Source of the DNA: Paraspadella gotoi
Taxonomy: Eukaryota > Chaetognatha
DNA length: 64,000 nucleotides
Direction: 5' to 3'
Assembly (NCBI GenBank): GCA_051294375.1
Contig: CM119270.1
Span: 15,988,111 to 16,052,110 of the forward strand
Shown one piece after another: positions 1-11,919 of this stretch; the stretch's first letter is position 1; the number at the start of each line of letters is the position of its first letter. The notes under the pieces were generated by a model that was given only the letters and a program-made list of their open reading frames with translations, had not been told where the DNA came from and did no database searches. The translations under genes were made by a program, and so were the position numbers.

Positions 1-1270
1 ATAGGGCGCCGATGCCACCGCCGCCGACGCCCTTGTCGACGGCCTTCTTGTTCTCTATGCCGTAGATCTCCTGGAGGAGGTAGCAGAGGCCGTCCACCAT
101 TTGCTTTTGCTTCAGAGCCTTGATGGTGTAGCCGTCAGCGACGCGTTCCACGCATGCGAAGGTCATGTGGGAATGGCCCACGTGATCGTCGTCCTCGACG
201 ACGCACTGAGGAGAGGGCGGGAATAAATTGCAATGCTTATCACACCTAAATGAACCTCTCATTTATTCTGCTTTATTCTACCTGAATGACTATCGGGATG
301 ACGTCCTTGTTGGGCGAAAGTTGCCAGTCCTCGTCGGGGAACCGGCCGGGCTCCAGCACATGAGAGGCTTGCACAAAGAGCTGATTAGCTCCTTTCTTGT
401 AGCGATAGGTCTCCGAGCTCATGGTGACGTCTCGCGGCATGTAGATGGCATGATTGGACTCGATCGTTTCCGACGCGAAGTAGAGGATGGTGATGGCGCA
501 GCGGGCATCCGCGTCAAAGGTGAACTCAATGTTGTACCTTCGATGGGGGTAGGAGATTACATTTTTTTAAAAAATTTTACAAGCAGTAGTTAGTAAATAT
601 ATGAATGTGTTTTTCTTATTTTGAATGTAATTAAAAACTAAGTTCCCGATTTGCAAATGGAAACAAGACTTTTTACCAAGTTATTTTTCAATTGCGCTTT
701 ATGTATTTTATTTCAAAGAGCAAATGATGCTCACTTTGCTTTCGGAGGCGATTGGCCGTTGCCGCGTTGAGCAGAGGGAGCCGAGTCTTCGTCGTCTTCC
801 GGAATCTCGACGCCAGATTTAAGGGAGACTCCGTCTAAAAATTAGGCAATTTTTGTTTCTCCTTAAAAGTAAGCACAAACTTAGTAAATCTTTTACTTCT
901 CTAACTCACCTTTACTTGTGGCGGACCCGACCCTGTGACTAACGGCCTCCGTTTCGCCATCGTCGTCAACGACTCGAACGAGACGGAGCGAGTCTTTGCG
1001 GATGTTGACGAGCGACTTGATGGTCTTGGTGGGTTCGTTCGACTGCGGCGCCGGGTAAGGAAAGGGCAGGGGACGGCTGCCCAAAAAGTTTAGGTCCTGG
1101 TTTTCGCCGAACAGGTAGGCTTCGGGTTGGGTCGACTCGAACCGTTCCCCGCCCATGATAAAGTAGGAGCCGAAATAACAGCCGCTCTTGGGAGGATAGC
1201 GGTAGGCGTGGCTGGGCGGAATGTCCAACTCCTCGACTCCGGCGTTCTCGCGGCTGGCGAAGGCGCCCAT
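1..1270 (-). CDS. MGRN1: Mahogunin-type RING E3 ubiquitin ligase (MGRN1/RNF157-like), 3' part outside window
   Basis: Four coding exons are visible on the minus strand: 1270-910, 834-735, 537-282 and 205-1 (continuing left). They join in frame to about 307 residues. The start is the ATG at 1270, giving MGAFASRENAGVEEL; the glycine at position 2 fits N-myristoylation, as in the vertebrate family. Family hallmarks follow in order: AYRYPPKSGCYFGSYFIMGG, LFGENQDLNFLGSRP, SLVNIRKDSLRLV, then FTFDADARCAITI, KKGANQLFVQ and ALKQKQMVDGLCYLLQEIYG. This is the substrate-side region before the RING finger, which lies beyond base 1. Family knowledge: MGRN1/RNF157 proteins are cytosolic or membrane-associated E3 ligases acting in endosomal and receptor turnover. 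Exon 2 (EIPEDDEDSAPSAQRGNG) is an acidic low-complexity linker. RNF157 is equally possible because the discriminating C-terminus is missing. The gene is head-to-head with the Sac2 gene. Confidence 0.9.
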
Positions 1271-2218
1271 GGTCGGAAAGGAGAAGCAAAGGGTTGGCGG
1301 AATCGGAGGGAGAGATTCAGAGGGAAATCATCGCCGAGGGAAGAAAGGACGATGACAAAGCCGGGAGCGAAACTAAAGGGAAGAGAAAGATTGATCGAAA
1401 ATAACGAAGAAAAGATAACAATGAGGTATATAAAAACTATCAATAACACATTTTCATGAAATGATACGTAGAAGAAGAAAAAAACTTGTAGCAAACAAAG
1501 ATGAGTCTGAACAAGAAAAAAAACATTCGATCCACCCCTTCTTTTCTTGGAAAAAAAAATTAGCCCTCATAAAACAATTACACCGTCGAATACCCTTAAG
1601 AATAGCTCATCATTGGAGAGCCATTTTTCCTCCCCTAACTTTTAAATCTGCAGACAAAGTAAAACTGAAATCGATAAAAGATTAATGAGGATGATCTCTT
1701 TGGTTTGGATTCGCTCGAATGGCGGAGTCTCAGTGAGGCGCCTGCGCTGAAGGCGTCCTCTCTCCGCCGAGGACGAGGCCGCCCAACAAAAGACAGGAAC
1801 AACAACAAACAGACGACGTGCTCCTCTTTTCCTAGAAACCGAGACAAATCGAACTTGACAGGACCAGGACAAATTGTCATTTTTATACTTCATTATGCTT
1901 TTATCTAGTCAAAAGATTTTTATAAATCAAGAAAAACGTTTCTGTGGCCTAAAAATCCGGGAACAATCTACGATCACATCATCAGTGAATATTTTTCATG
2001 GTTAAATAATTTGTTAAAAATTACATAAAAACTCATAGCTATATACGAAGGACTCCATTTGACTCCAACAGTAAAATCTTCATTTAAATTCCACGGTTAC
2101 ACCCGGAGGAATCGGACGTTATTCCCAACAATCACTGAAACGACGACCACGAAAGCCAAACAATCCAGACTTGACTCACAAAAGAGGACGACGACAACAT
2201 GATACGGACGAACAAACA
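1271..2218. promoter_or_regulatory. Divergent intergenic region between the MGRN1-like and Sac2-like genes
   Basis: The 948 bp between two oppositely transcribed start codons must hold both 5' UTRs and probably both promoters. The sequence is AT-rich except for a GC-rich island at about 1715-1795 (containing gcgcctgcgctg and repeated ccgccgagg-like motifs), which is the best candidate core. I see no TATA box I would trust. Short reading frames here show no family resemblance. Confidence 0.45.
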
Positions 2219-5200
2219 ATGGAACTTTTTATAACCGACGCTCATTACATTGTCAAAGATGGGGAAAACAGCCTATGGTGTTGTCGCGAGTCGGGGAACT
2301 TGGAATCCAGGTCCGCCCAGTGGATCGACGGAGCTTCGAACCCGATCTGTTTGGGGACAGTGGAAGGCATCGTGGGGAGAGTGCAGTATCTGCCCGACGC
2401 GGAGTGGCGTCTGGTTCTCGTCACTCGGGCAGACTACAAGGGAGATTTGCCCGGGAACCACAGGGTAAAGAGCTTTGGTGAAAAATTTGAAGCTAAAGGG
2501 AAAAGACGATAGATTTTTTCGTATGTTTTTCTAAGGTCTTCCAAATTGCCAAGATCGCCGTGTTGCCCCTCAACGGCTTCCCGCCACCGCCTGATTTTCA
2601 ATTAAACAAATGTCGGAAACATTCCCACGAAATCGAGGGAGAAAATGGGAAGATGTCATTTCCCTCGGGGGCCAGCGGTAAATCCTTGGATCCCAATTGT
2701 TATACATCACTTGGATTCCATTATAATGTAAAATCTACAAATTTGAATTTGTTTTAACTTATAGGCTCGGCCGTCCTCAGCGCTTTCACGACATCCTCCC
2801 AAAAAGGGATCCAAGCTTTCAAAACGTTCGGAGATTCTATCAAATCGGCGGCGGGGAATGTAAAAAACGCCGCCGGGATCTCCGGCGGCAAGCGGGAATT
2901 TCCGCGGGAGAAGTACGAGAAGAAAGTGTCCGAGGAAATTCACCGAATGTTCGGCGCCGACGGACCCGGCGGCTTTTTTTACTCGCCCACTGGAGATTTG
3001 ACCAACAGGTTTAATTCGTGTAGATTTAGATCCAGAAGGCATTAAGAAATACAAATATGTATGAATGTATTAATATGTAAAATTCCTTTAGTATTCAACA
3101 TCAGCACCATCCGACCTACGACGTTAATGAACCGCTACATAAAAGAGTAGATAAACAATTTATATGGAACCATAAACTTTTGGAAGATCTCAATCCTGAT
3201 GAGGTAAAGCGATTATAATTAGTTTTAGCAAACAAGCCGTGAGCCTTCTAAATTATTAATTAATCTAAATGTTCCTTTCAGCTATCAAACTCATCGCTTG
3301 AAACGTGGTTTACGCCGATAATTTTTGGCTTTGTTCAAATTGATACTTGTCAAATGAATTTTCAAGAATTTTATTCTACTTATGGCTCTAATTGTGATGA
3401 ATACAAAATTGCTCTCGTTTCGCGACGAAGTCGTTATCGAGCTGGTAGTATAAACGGTCTAAATTATAATAATATTAAATTAGTTGCAACTTGGATCCTC
3501 GAATAAACGCACTTTTAACAACAGGTACTCGATATAAAAGAAGAGGGATAGATCAAGAAGGACATGTAGCAAATTTCGTGGAAACTGAACAAATCATTGA
3601 GGTTGCTGGCGACCATGTAGTTTCGTTTGTTCAAACGAGAGGATCGATTCCTGTCTTTTGGAGTCAACCGGGGTGAGTCAATGAGCGATGAATGAACAAA
3701 ACATTTTCATTGAATGCAACATTTTTTGTCGTAGATTCCGTTACCGGCCTCCACCGAGACTTTATAAAGACTTCGAAACTAGTCATGAAGCTTTAAAGAA
3801 ACACTTTGAAAATGAAGTGCAAAAGCATGGCCACGTAAACATCGTTTCACTAGTTGACGATTCAGGTGACCTGCCGTCAATAGCCATGGATGATGGAGCT
3901 TCATATTTACCATTATTCTTATTTTGTTGGAATGTTTTTTAACCGTAAACAGGCAAAGAAAAAATTTTGGGAGACGCTTACATTGATCATATTCTCGCGA
4001 TGGATTCGCCACATTTAACCTATATTTCATTTGACTTTCACGAATACTGTCGCGGTTTAAAATTTGAAAACGTATCCGTTCTGTTGGAAAGCATCCAAGA
4101 TATTCTTAAAAACATGCGTTATTCGTGGGTTGATCATAAGGTATGGTCAAAATATCTGAACGGACAATGTATTAAGTCTTTAAATAATAAAATAGTCTAT
4201 TATTGGAGATTAATATCCGTCCATAAGAATCCGATTTCCATTCGCGAGATTCTGCTTCCAACAAATGTTTTATACTATCACAACCAATTCGTACGTCTCT
4301 TCATTACACATTTACAGGGACTCATCTGCGATCAGAAGAGTGTCTTCAGGATCAACTGCGTCGACTGTCTCGACAGAACCAACATCGTTCAAACCGCCAT
4401 CGCAAGAAACGTGATGGAGATTCAATTTCGCAAGGTCGGTCTGCTCCCGCCGGAAGTGAGCCTTCCGTCATCATGCAGGATCAAGTACCAAGAGATTTGG
4501 GCCAATAATGGTGACGCCCTAAGCCGTCAGTACGCCGGGACCGCAGCTCTCAAGGGAGATTTCACGCGAACTGGTAATCATTTCATTTTTAGTCGATCTG
4601 ATTATCAGCAAATTCCGACTCTAGAATTACAAAAAAAAAAGATGTCCGTCCGTCCCACCTTAGCATTAAACTCCAATTACTTGTGATTGGATTTCTGGAT
4701 AGGAATGACATTTGTGTGTGGGCAGGAAAGTGGTTGAGATCGCGCGAGTGGAAATAGGTTTAAATGGAAAAAAAAGTAACATTTACTTGAATCTTTTTAC
4801 TTATGTGAATTCATAATTACTACTAATTAATCATAATTGGATAAATGGATTGAGATGAAATTTTGTGAGTGTGTATGTAAGTAAATAAGTGATTAAGCTG
4901 GGTATAAAGTTTCGATGGAATCGTGGCGAGTGGAAATGGGTTTAAATGGAAAAAAACAAAAGTCACATTTACTTTGAATGTTTTATTAAGTTTAAAAGTT
5001 TTTTCTATCTCTCTCAACAATCTTAGTTCTGCCCATGACAATTGAGACTCTTTTAAATCGCGTCGAAATGAAAATGAATTGAAAACTTAGAATGTAAAGT
5101 AAGGATTTCAGAGAGAAATTTGAATTAATTGGCAACTGTGGCGATTCCTAAATTCGCCTCCCGTATAGCTTGGTGAAACTCAGCTGTCCCATTGGCTTGG

Positions 5201-8200
5201 ACAGCTCTCCAACCGTGAGTTCCGGGTGTTCAATCCCTTCACGGTCACGCTGTTTAAAGTGTGATGGTGTCGGCATAAACACGCCAGTGACATGGGGTCG
5301 TCACTGCAGGTCCAAAGCCTTGAGCGCCAGCTGTCGGAGATGCCTCACACCCCAGGCATCACACATGTCCCTCTGTTGCCATACAACAACGATTTATTTT
5401 TCAAGCGCCTAACGCTAATGAAGACTTGAAATACAGTCGAAACATGTACATTTTTCTCTTAAAAATAAATCGTTGTTACCAATTAATTCTAATTTTCTCT
5501 AATAAAAACGAAAGGATTATATAAAGATTATAACGCCAAGTAATGATTTCAAAATCAAGAATTGAAAATCATAAATTAATTATGGTGGACTAAGATCTAC
5601 CAACCGTTCATCAGTGACCATTGGTGCAGGAGGAAAGTCATTCGCCTCCCAACCCAAAGGTCCGGGTTCTCGCCGCGGTGGTGGTCGCCTCGCTGTTAAG
5701 AATAAGAGGGACGGGGCGCTTAACCCGCCTGTAACACGGTGTTACAACCTGATCCGAAGCTCAGGGACTTCTTATATTGAACGGTTCTTCACTAACTCAT
5801 AACAATTATTACTGTCTCTTCAACAGTGAATTTATAATAATCAAGTATTGCACCATGAATTAATGATCATGAAGTGTCTCTCGTGAATGACTATCACAAA
5901 CTGATAATTGGAAAGTGATAATTTTAAATTGACTATCTTCTTTTATGAATTAATTTTAAAATAACTTTTGCTTGCAGGATCACGATACTTTAAATCTTTG
6001 CCGAATGGCTGATTGTTAATTGCTTTAGCGATTCTCTATACCCATAAAAAAATTTTCTGGTTACCTAACTTTTCTTTTTTATTACTAAGATAATAATTTT
6101 TCTAAAAAATTAACTTTTATAAAAAAAATGCTTTTTTGTCAGCACCCACCTCATCTTCCCTTATATATGAAATAATAATTTTTTGTCTGTTTTAAAACCA
6201 GATAGCTCTACAAATAAAGTAAAATATTGGTAAATATAATAATAATCATTTTATTTCAAGTAAAGATTAACAAGTTTAAAAAAATTTGCAAACAAAAAAA
6301 AATATTAAGAATATTATTTTTATTAACAAAATAATTTTTCAAATTATAAAATATTATTAATGCCAGAATAACCATTCAGTTTAAAAGCGATTTGCATGTA
6401 TTTGCTCAGCTACTGGTTGATTGATCAATTGATTTATAAAATTTGTTAGTCTGTTATGATTTGTTATGTTATGATCTGTTAAAATTACTAATTGAAAGAA
6501 TTAATGTGACCGATTAGCTGGTTACCACTAAATTATTGTAGGCAGATCCGACATTGTTTGTTCAAACTTGTTTAAAGCTCTTTTCGAATCCAACACGTTT
6601 TACATTTTTAGGGGAACGGAGATTCGCCGGGCTAATGAAGGACGGCTACAACTCAGCAAGCCGATATTACTTGAACCAATTTAAAGATGCATACCGCCAA
6701 CTAGCCATAGATATATTGTCTGGTCAGCCGATATCGGACGATCTCAATGCCTTGACGGCAATGATATCAGGGAACCGAAGCGAGGTATGAAACAAGATTA
6801 CTATAGTGTTTGACAAAAAATTTAAATACACTCGTATGCAAAAAAACAAAAAATCGAGCCACTTTATAACTTTAAATTTTTTTTATTTTAAATTTATTAT
6901 AAAGAATACAAAATATTGTTTAAAAAAAAAAAATTAAATTAATCACATTGTTTCAAGTTCAGCTCTGAAATGGATGTCCCGATTTTCATAAAATTTTTAT
7001 CAAATTTTTTTTAATAAATTTTAATTTATTTTTAATTTTTTTTAAAAATGATTTTAAAAAGATATAAATAGCGCGAATTTTTTAAATATAACTGTATTTT
7101 GCACTATGTTGAAAAATAAAGTCGTTCTTAGGAACAAATAAAAAAGTATGTGAAGAAAAATCTGGTCTTAATTCTTATAATCTAAAAAATATATATTATT
7201 AAAAAATATATTATTACAAATATATAATATTAACTATACTGAATAATATCAAAAAATCGTTTCATTTTAAAATATATATAAATTTTAATCATTATATTAA
7301 AAGCTACGAAAGTCGCTGTCACTGGCGAATGTTTTTATTTGTTTTTATTTTCCTACTTGGTATCTACTTGAACAACTTTCTAACTATGTTAAAACACCAG
7401 GTCGATGGCGATAAAGGGTCTTGCGACGAAGAGATGACAGAGGAGTGTGTCAAGCTGTTGATCGACAGCTGCAGAAAAGACCTACTCCCGCCCGACGAGT
7501 ACTGCCTCGGCGGGTGGGCGTTGATCGACGCCGGAGCAGATGATGCTGACGACCTTCAGACTGACATGGATATAGTCTTGCTTCTCAGTCAAGCCGCTTT
7601 CTACGTGGCCAGCTACGACGACGAAGATGACAAGGTTCGAATGAATGGTTTCGAAAAGAACTCATCCCGAACCGTTACTATGTTGACAAAAAAATTAAAA
7701 CCGCTACAATACCCACTTTAAAAGATAACTCATTTTCAACGGATACCATTGGATCGCTTGGATCGGATCGAAGTCGGCCTTCTCCCGGAAAAAACATCCT
7801 TGTTGCAAATCGGCGGCGGTCGATTGTCTCACGGTTCCGGCGGAAGAACGCCATTGCCCTGCATACGCTTACATTTTCGTGATCTCTACGGAAAGGCGGG
7901 ATATTCTCATCTTTTCAGAGCCGCTGGTACGGAAAATTTGGATTAAATAGTGATCAATCATAGTTCATCCATTAAACCGATCAATCAGGTTTGCGCTTTT
8001 TCAACAACATGGCGGTTCGAATTCACACGGCGGAAGAGTCCACCGAAGCGCTCAAGGCCGTTTACGAGTCGTTTGCGGCAGCAACAAACCTTCATGGCTT
8101 CGGTATGACTTGTTCTCTTAAATCACAAAACACAACGAAAAGAGAGATTTAATACGATGACTTGTTCTCTCAAATTTCCTTTAAAAATTTAACAAGGAGA

Positions 8201-9526
8201 TCATTCTCAGATTTGCCGCTGATCGAAGTTAACGGAAGACTAAACAAGCACAAGTCGCACACCCAAAAGCACATTCAAGAATTGACGACGAAACTGTGCC
8301 TGACCGCGGCAGAGGCGTCCGGAGCGACATTGCCCAAAAACTTCGCGATATCGCCCGGGGAGGCTTTTATGTCCGGGAAGATGGATGGGTAAGGATTAAG
8401 GCATATCAAGAAGGAATATTTTTTAGCATTTAACGAGATTGATTACTTTTTTACAGACAACCTGAGAAAAACTATAAAAATCTTTTACCTGGCAACGTTG
8501 GGTCAAAATTAACGTCCAAACTCAGTCCGTCAAGCACATCGGAATTTGGACACAAAATCGCAGGTAAACTGGCGAAAATTATGCCATGAAAACTTTTCTT
8601 CAGCATCATTCTGATAATTTAGACGTAGGAAGAGGAATGAACAAACTGGTGTCTACCTTGAATCCTCTGAAGCTAAGCCCAAGCACCTTAAGAAAAAAAG
8701 ATGTGGAGAAAAATCCACCCGATGCCTTCATGCCGATACAAGGTAAATAAGATATAGATCGAGTTTCAACACATTGATTACAAATTAAATATAAGACCTT
8801 CTTTTAAGAACCTTCGAACTGGGAAAATGGAAGCAGTATAGCTTGCTCCGCGCCTCATAATAATGTGGACCAATATTCAAACGTAATTTGCGAAACAAAT
8901 GCTTTCGGAAATAGTCGAAGCTGCAAAGGTAATTTGAAGTTTGTTTCTTAGGACGTCAACTATCTACCTTCTTTGAACGTGACGAACTCTGCCGGAACCG
9001 ACACGGGTTTTCCCGAGGAACAAACAGCGTTCTCGCGTATGAAACAAAGCTTTTCTGAGACTTCGTTGGGTGGAATCGCCAGTGCCACTCTGGGGTCCTT
9101 ACTTGACCCCAACGCGGTCTCTTTTCACGCCAGTACTGGTAATGTCGGCATTCGTGAGATTTTCATTCAGATAATAAGTATCTCCTGTGATGATACCTAA
9201 AATGAACTACTCTCGAAATTTAGGAGAGATTGCCATGAGCGAAAACGAGTCCTCGCCACAACCGCAGATCGCGTACCATCAAGTCGGAGAGGCGAGAGGA
9301 ACTTTCCTCAAGAACCTTCCCATTCCTAAACTTCCAGCGGGAACGTGCGTAGACAAATTTGGTAGAAGTAATATTTTTCGTAGTAAAATATTTATCTCTT
9401 GAAAAAATCTATAGGATAAAGCTCACGCTGTCACCTGGCACTCCACAACGGGCAGTGGAAACGGAACGAGAACTGGCCATAATAAACAAAATTCAAAAAT
9501 CTCAGAGCAGAGTGCTTCGGTTATAA
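2219..9526 (+). CDS. INPP5F: Sac2/INPP5F-like inositol polyphosphate 4-phosphatase (SAC domain)
   Basis: Twenty exons join in frame to 1083 residues (human INPP5F is about 1130): 2219-2464, 2536-2677, 2765-3008, 3092-3203, 3282-3444, 3525-3672, 3735-3865, 3953-4140, 4318-4573, 6612-6784, 7401-7634, 7725-7926, 7989-8102, 8211-8388, 8457-8563, 8623-8742, 8809-8882, 8952-9138, 9224-9344, 9415-9526. The ATG at 2219 is chosen over 2171 because MELF-AxDHYIL is the family start. SAC-domain landmarks are [46 protein letters not shown], the catalytic CX5R motif CVDCLDRT at residues 472-479, and [29 protein letters not shown] and [11 protein letters not shown] follow, then the hSac2 region and a serine-rich tail ending in [13 protein letters not shown], matching the vertebrate C-terminus. 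Family role: hydrolyses PI4P on early endosomes. Introns are 59-110 bp except introns 8, 9 (2038 bp, two SINEs) and 10 (616 bp). All catalytic residues are present. Confidence 0.95.
5160..5478 (+). mobile_element. tRNA-derived SINE-like element in Sac2 intron 9
   Basis: A GC-rich island in an otherwise AT-rich intron. It has a pol III box A-like stretch (tagcttggtgaaactc, about 5165) and a box B-like stretch (gtgttcaatccc, about 5228). A body follows that is shared with a second, oppositely oriented element at 17250-17505: the blocks cgtca(g)tgac, gtcactg, gagatgcc..ca..cc, ggcatcaca and tgttgccat occur in the same order. The 3' part carries a 17-bp perfect inverted repeat around a hammerhead-like core (separate entry). 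No coding capacity, as expected for a SINE. Family identity is unknown to me. Confidence 0.6.
5385..5477 (+). ncRNA. Decayed type-I hammerhead-ribozyme-like fold at the SINE 3' end
   Basis: The stretch 5385-5401 is the perfect reverse complement of 5461-5477 (17 bp, a candidate stem I). Inside lie CTAATGA (5415-5421), a short GAC/GTC helix with a 10-nt loop (5423-5438) and GAAAC (5439-5443). This is the order of a type-I hammerhead: stem I, CUGANGA, stem II, GAAA, stem III, stem I. The canonical G of CUGAUGA is A here. That position is catalytically critical, so the copy is probably inactive. Stem III is poor. Known context: hammerheads occur in Penelope-like elements and other animal retroelements. 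The fold is seen in the sequence; its ribozyme origin is inference. Confidence 0.4.
5600..5780 (+). mobile_element. tRNA-derived SINE-like fragment in Sac2 intron 9
   Basis: A second GC-rich island in the same intron. It has a box A-like tggtgcaggagg (about 5622) and a box B-like gggttctcgcc (about 5665), spaced as in a tRNA gene, followed by a body (gacggggcgcttaacccgcc, acggtgttacaacctgatcc) and return to AT-rich sequence. It does not resemble the 5160 element, so it is a different family. No good cloverleaf, so not a functional tRNA. Confidence 0.45.
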
Positions 9527-11919
9527 TGAAACAAAAATGTGAGATTTCAATAAGCAACATTGTTGCTGAGTAACAGGAGGCATTATACGTGAAATAAGTG
9601 AGGCGGGATAAAAAGCCTTTTTTCTTATATTCTACGAAATTATCTACATTTGAAAAACCAGCGAACGGCATTCCGGATTACAGTTTTGCCCCCGTTATTT
9701 TGAATTATTTTCTGTCCATTTGCTTCATTGAAAACAAAATTCGAGAGCTTTAGCTTACCTCTAAGAAAATGTTCGTTGACAGTGTTTCAATTTCCATCAT
9801 TATTCTCCTTAAAGATTTTTTATACCCAGTACAAGTTTATTATATTAATTTAATTCTCGATATTGCTTAATTTTGATTTAAATAATTCATTTGGTGAAAA
9901 TCCAAAATTTTTTTTATAAAAAATATATCCAAAAATATCGCAGTTCGATTTAGAGAATTGTAAGCGATTCGCATGTATTGCGCAAACAATATTTTTTTGT
10001 ATTTAAACTATTTAAAAAGGAAAGCATAATATTTTATTTTGAAAATTTTAATAAGTTTCAAAATCCATTAACTTTTTTTAATTGTGTAGTCTTTATTACC
10101 TGGTTGTTACTGATTGTCATGCGGTTGTAAATGAAAAAATTAAAACTCATTTTTATAAGTGACCAGTTGATCAGTTGAATAAGTTTTCATTGACAACCGC
10201 CGAAATATACAAAAAGACGGGAGAATCTGAAAAAAATATCCTTAGAATTCAAAACAGTTTCTATGCTAACCCTGAATTAATACATTTTTTCTATTATATT
10301 TTAAGCGTTGCTTCTCTACCATTTTTAATTATTTGAGCTTGGGGTACATTGACATCTTCAATATTTCATAGTTTTATTTTCTTAACTGGATCATTACAAA
10401 ATTTTAGTCCATCGATTTAAAATTGAGTAAAGATATTAATTACTTACGTAGAGAACAAATTTAATAAAAGCAAGTGAACAACAAGAATCGGGAATCAACA
10501 ATTGCTAGTTATTTAGTAACCACTTTAGTTTACCATTGAGCCACTATTCATCCAAGGGAGGGCTAAAAGAAAAACAAAATGTGATTTATGCATTATAAAA
10601 TTGGTACAACCAATACAAATATCAGTTTATTTATGTAATAAAAAGGCTATCTTACCCAATGCCATTGGACAGGTTTTGGTGGGTGAATTATACCACACCT
10701 CTTGCAATATAATAACATCCCGTTTTCAACACTATGAAGCTTATGGGACCGGGGGGGCAACCTTTCTCGGTTTTTTTTTGGGTCAATTTTTGACCACTTG
10801 AGTGAAAAACTGAAGACGTTTGTCTCTTTTTCTCTCTTATTTTTTTTCTGTATCAAATCATGGATTTTTTAATGCCATCGATGATATACTGAAACACAGT
10901 TCTGAAATATTTGGCAACTAAATTTTTTGTTTATGCACAGAAATCTTAATGAAACTAATTTTAATATTAACATAACTTTAGTATTACATCAGGTAATATT
11001 TTGGTACTTATCACAAGCACTGGTGCTGACTCGGTGACAATACAAAATTTAACTAGTCATTTAATATCTAATTTATAGTTAACGAGCTTGTATATAGATA
11101 GTGACTGCTTTTGACTTAATTTATTGTTCATTAGATCAAGAAAATAAAATCGCGATTTCGAGCAATAAACTTTAATAGTTAATTTTCAATGAAGGATCTG
11201 ACTTATATCCTAATATAACTCATATAAAATAATTATAAGACTTTGAATCATTTTGAAAATAATTGATGATTTTCACACTTCATAGAGGTATCTTCCGGTC
11301 CCACGAATAAGTTAGGATCTACAAAGTAAATTTTTGGACGTGGGTATAATTTTATTTTTATTTCAAATAATTAATTAATTATCGAAACTTACCAATTATC
11401 TTGTCGCTCTTCGACTTGACCGATCAGATTGTTTTTTGCCAAGGTCCGGGTTTGCCGATTCAAGTCTAAATAGACATATTTTTTTTTTTTTTTGATTTTC
11501 AGAATTAAATTGTGACTTTTTTTTTCAATAGTCGAATAGGTAAAAATAAGGGTGTTGGTACAACGTCGCTTTGAAATATCACATCTAACACCAAGATACC
11601 AAACTGAAAGAACCTTTCCAGCCGGGTTAAAAAAAGGATAATAATACATCATCCAATGTAATGATAACTTGAATTGTAAAAACAGCGAGAAAAATAAGGT
11701 TTACGTTTAACCTGATTCATTCTACATCTAAAAGCTGACGCGAGGCCGCGACGAAATGTATAATGTATATAAGTTAAGACGGATTTACCCTCAATACAAC
11801 TATTTTAATATACTATTAATAATAATAAAAAAATAATAATAATAATAATACGTTGGATACTATTATCGACCACTCTTCAATTCAGTTTTTTGTCCTCTCT
11901 CTCGTACGTAATATATAAA
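9527..11919. other. Convergent intergenic region, AT-rich
   Basis: Lies between the stop codons of the Sac2-like (plus) and cyclin-I-like (minus) genes, so it holds both 3' UTRs. It is strongly AT-rich with no supportable gene. Candidate minus-strand polyadenylation signals (tttatt on the plus strand) occur around 11346-11360. An interspersed-repeat copy lies at about 10628-10695 and an AAT-trinucleotide run at 11815-11850. Confidence 0.5.
10628..10695 (-). repeat. Interspersed repeat family A, copy 1 (minus orientation)
   Basis: Read on the minus strand it contains ccacc-aaacctgtcca, then ggta/caagatagc and a TTTATTA tail. It matches the 3' half of the copies at 14165-14275 and 16325-16440 in order and spacing. 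Function unknown; probably a short non-autonomous element. Confidence 0.5.

Noticed and set aside
2171-2218. Upstream ATG at 2171 as the Sac2 start (MTHKRGRRQHDTDEQT)
   Set aside because: The family begins at MELF; the extra 16 residues have no counterpart and may be an in-frame leader.
8883-8951. A 23-nt intron (8929-8951) in the Sac2 gene using the gtaatttgaag donor
   Set aside because: Too short, and it puts exon 18 in the wrong frame. The donor at 8883 gives a normal 69-nt intron and restores the frame.
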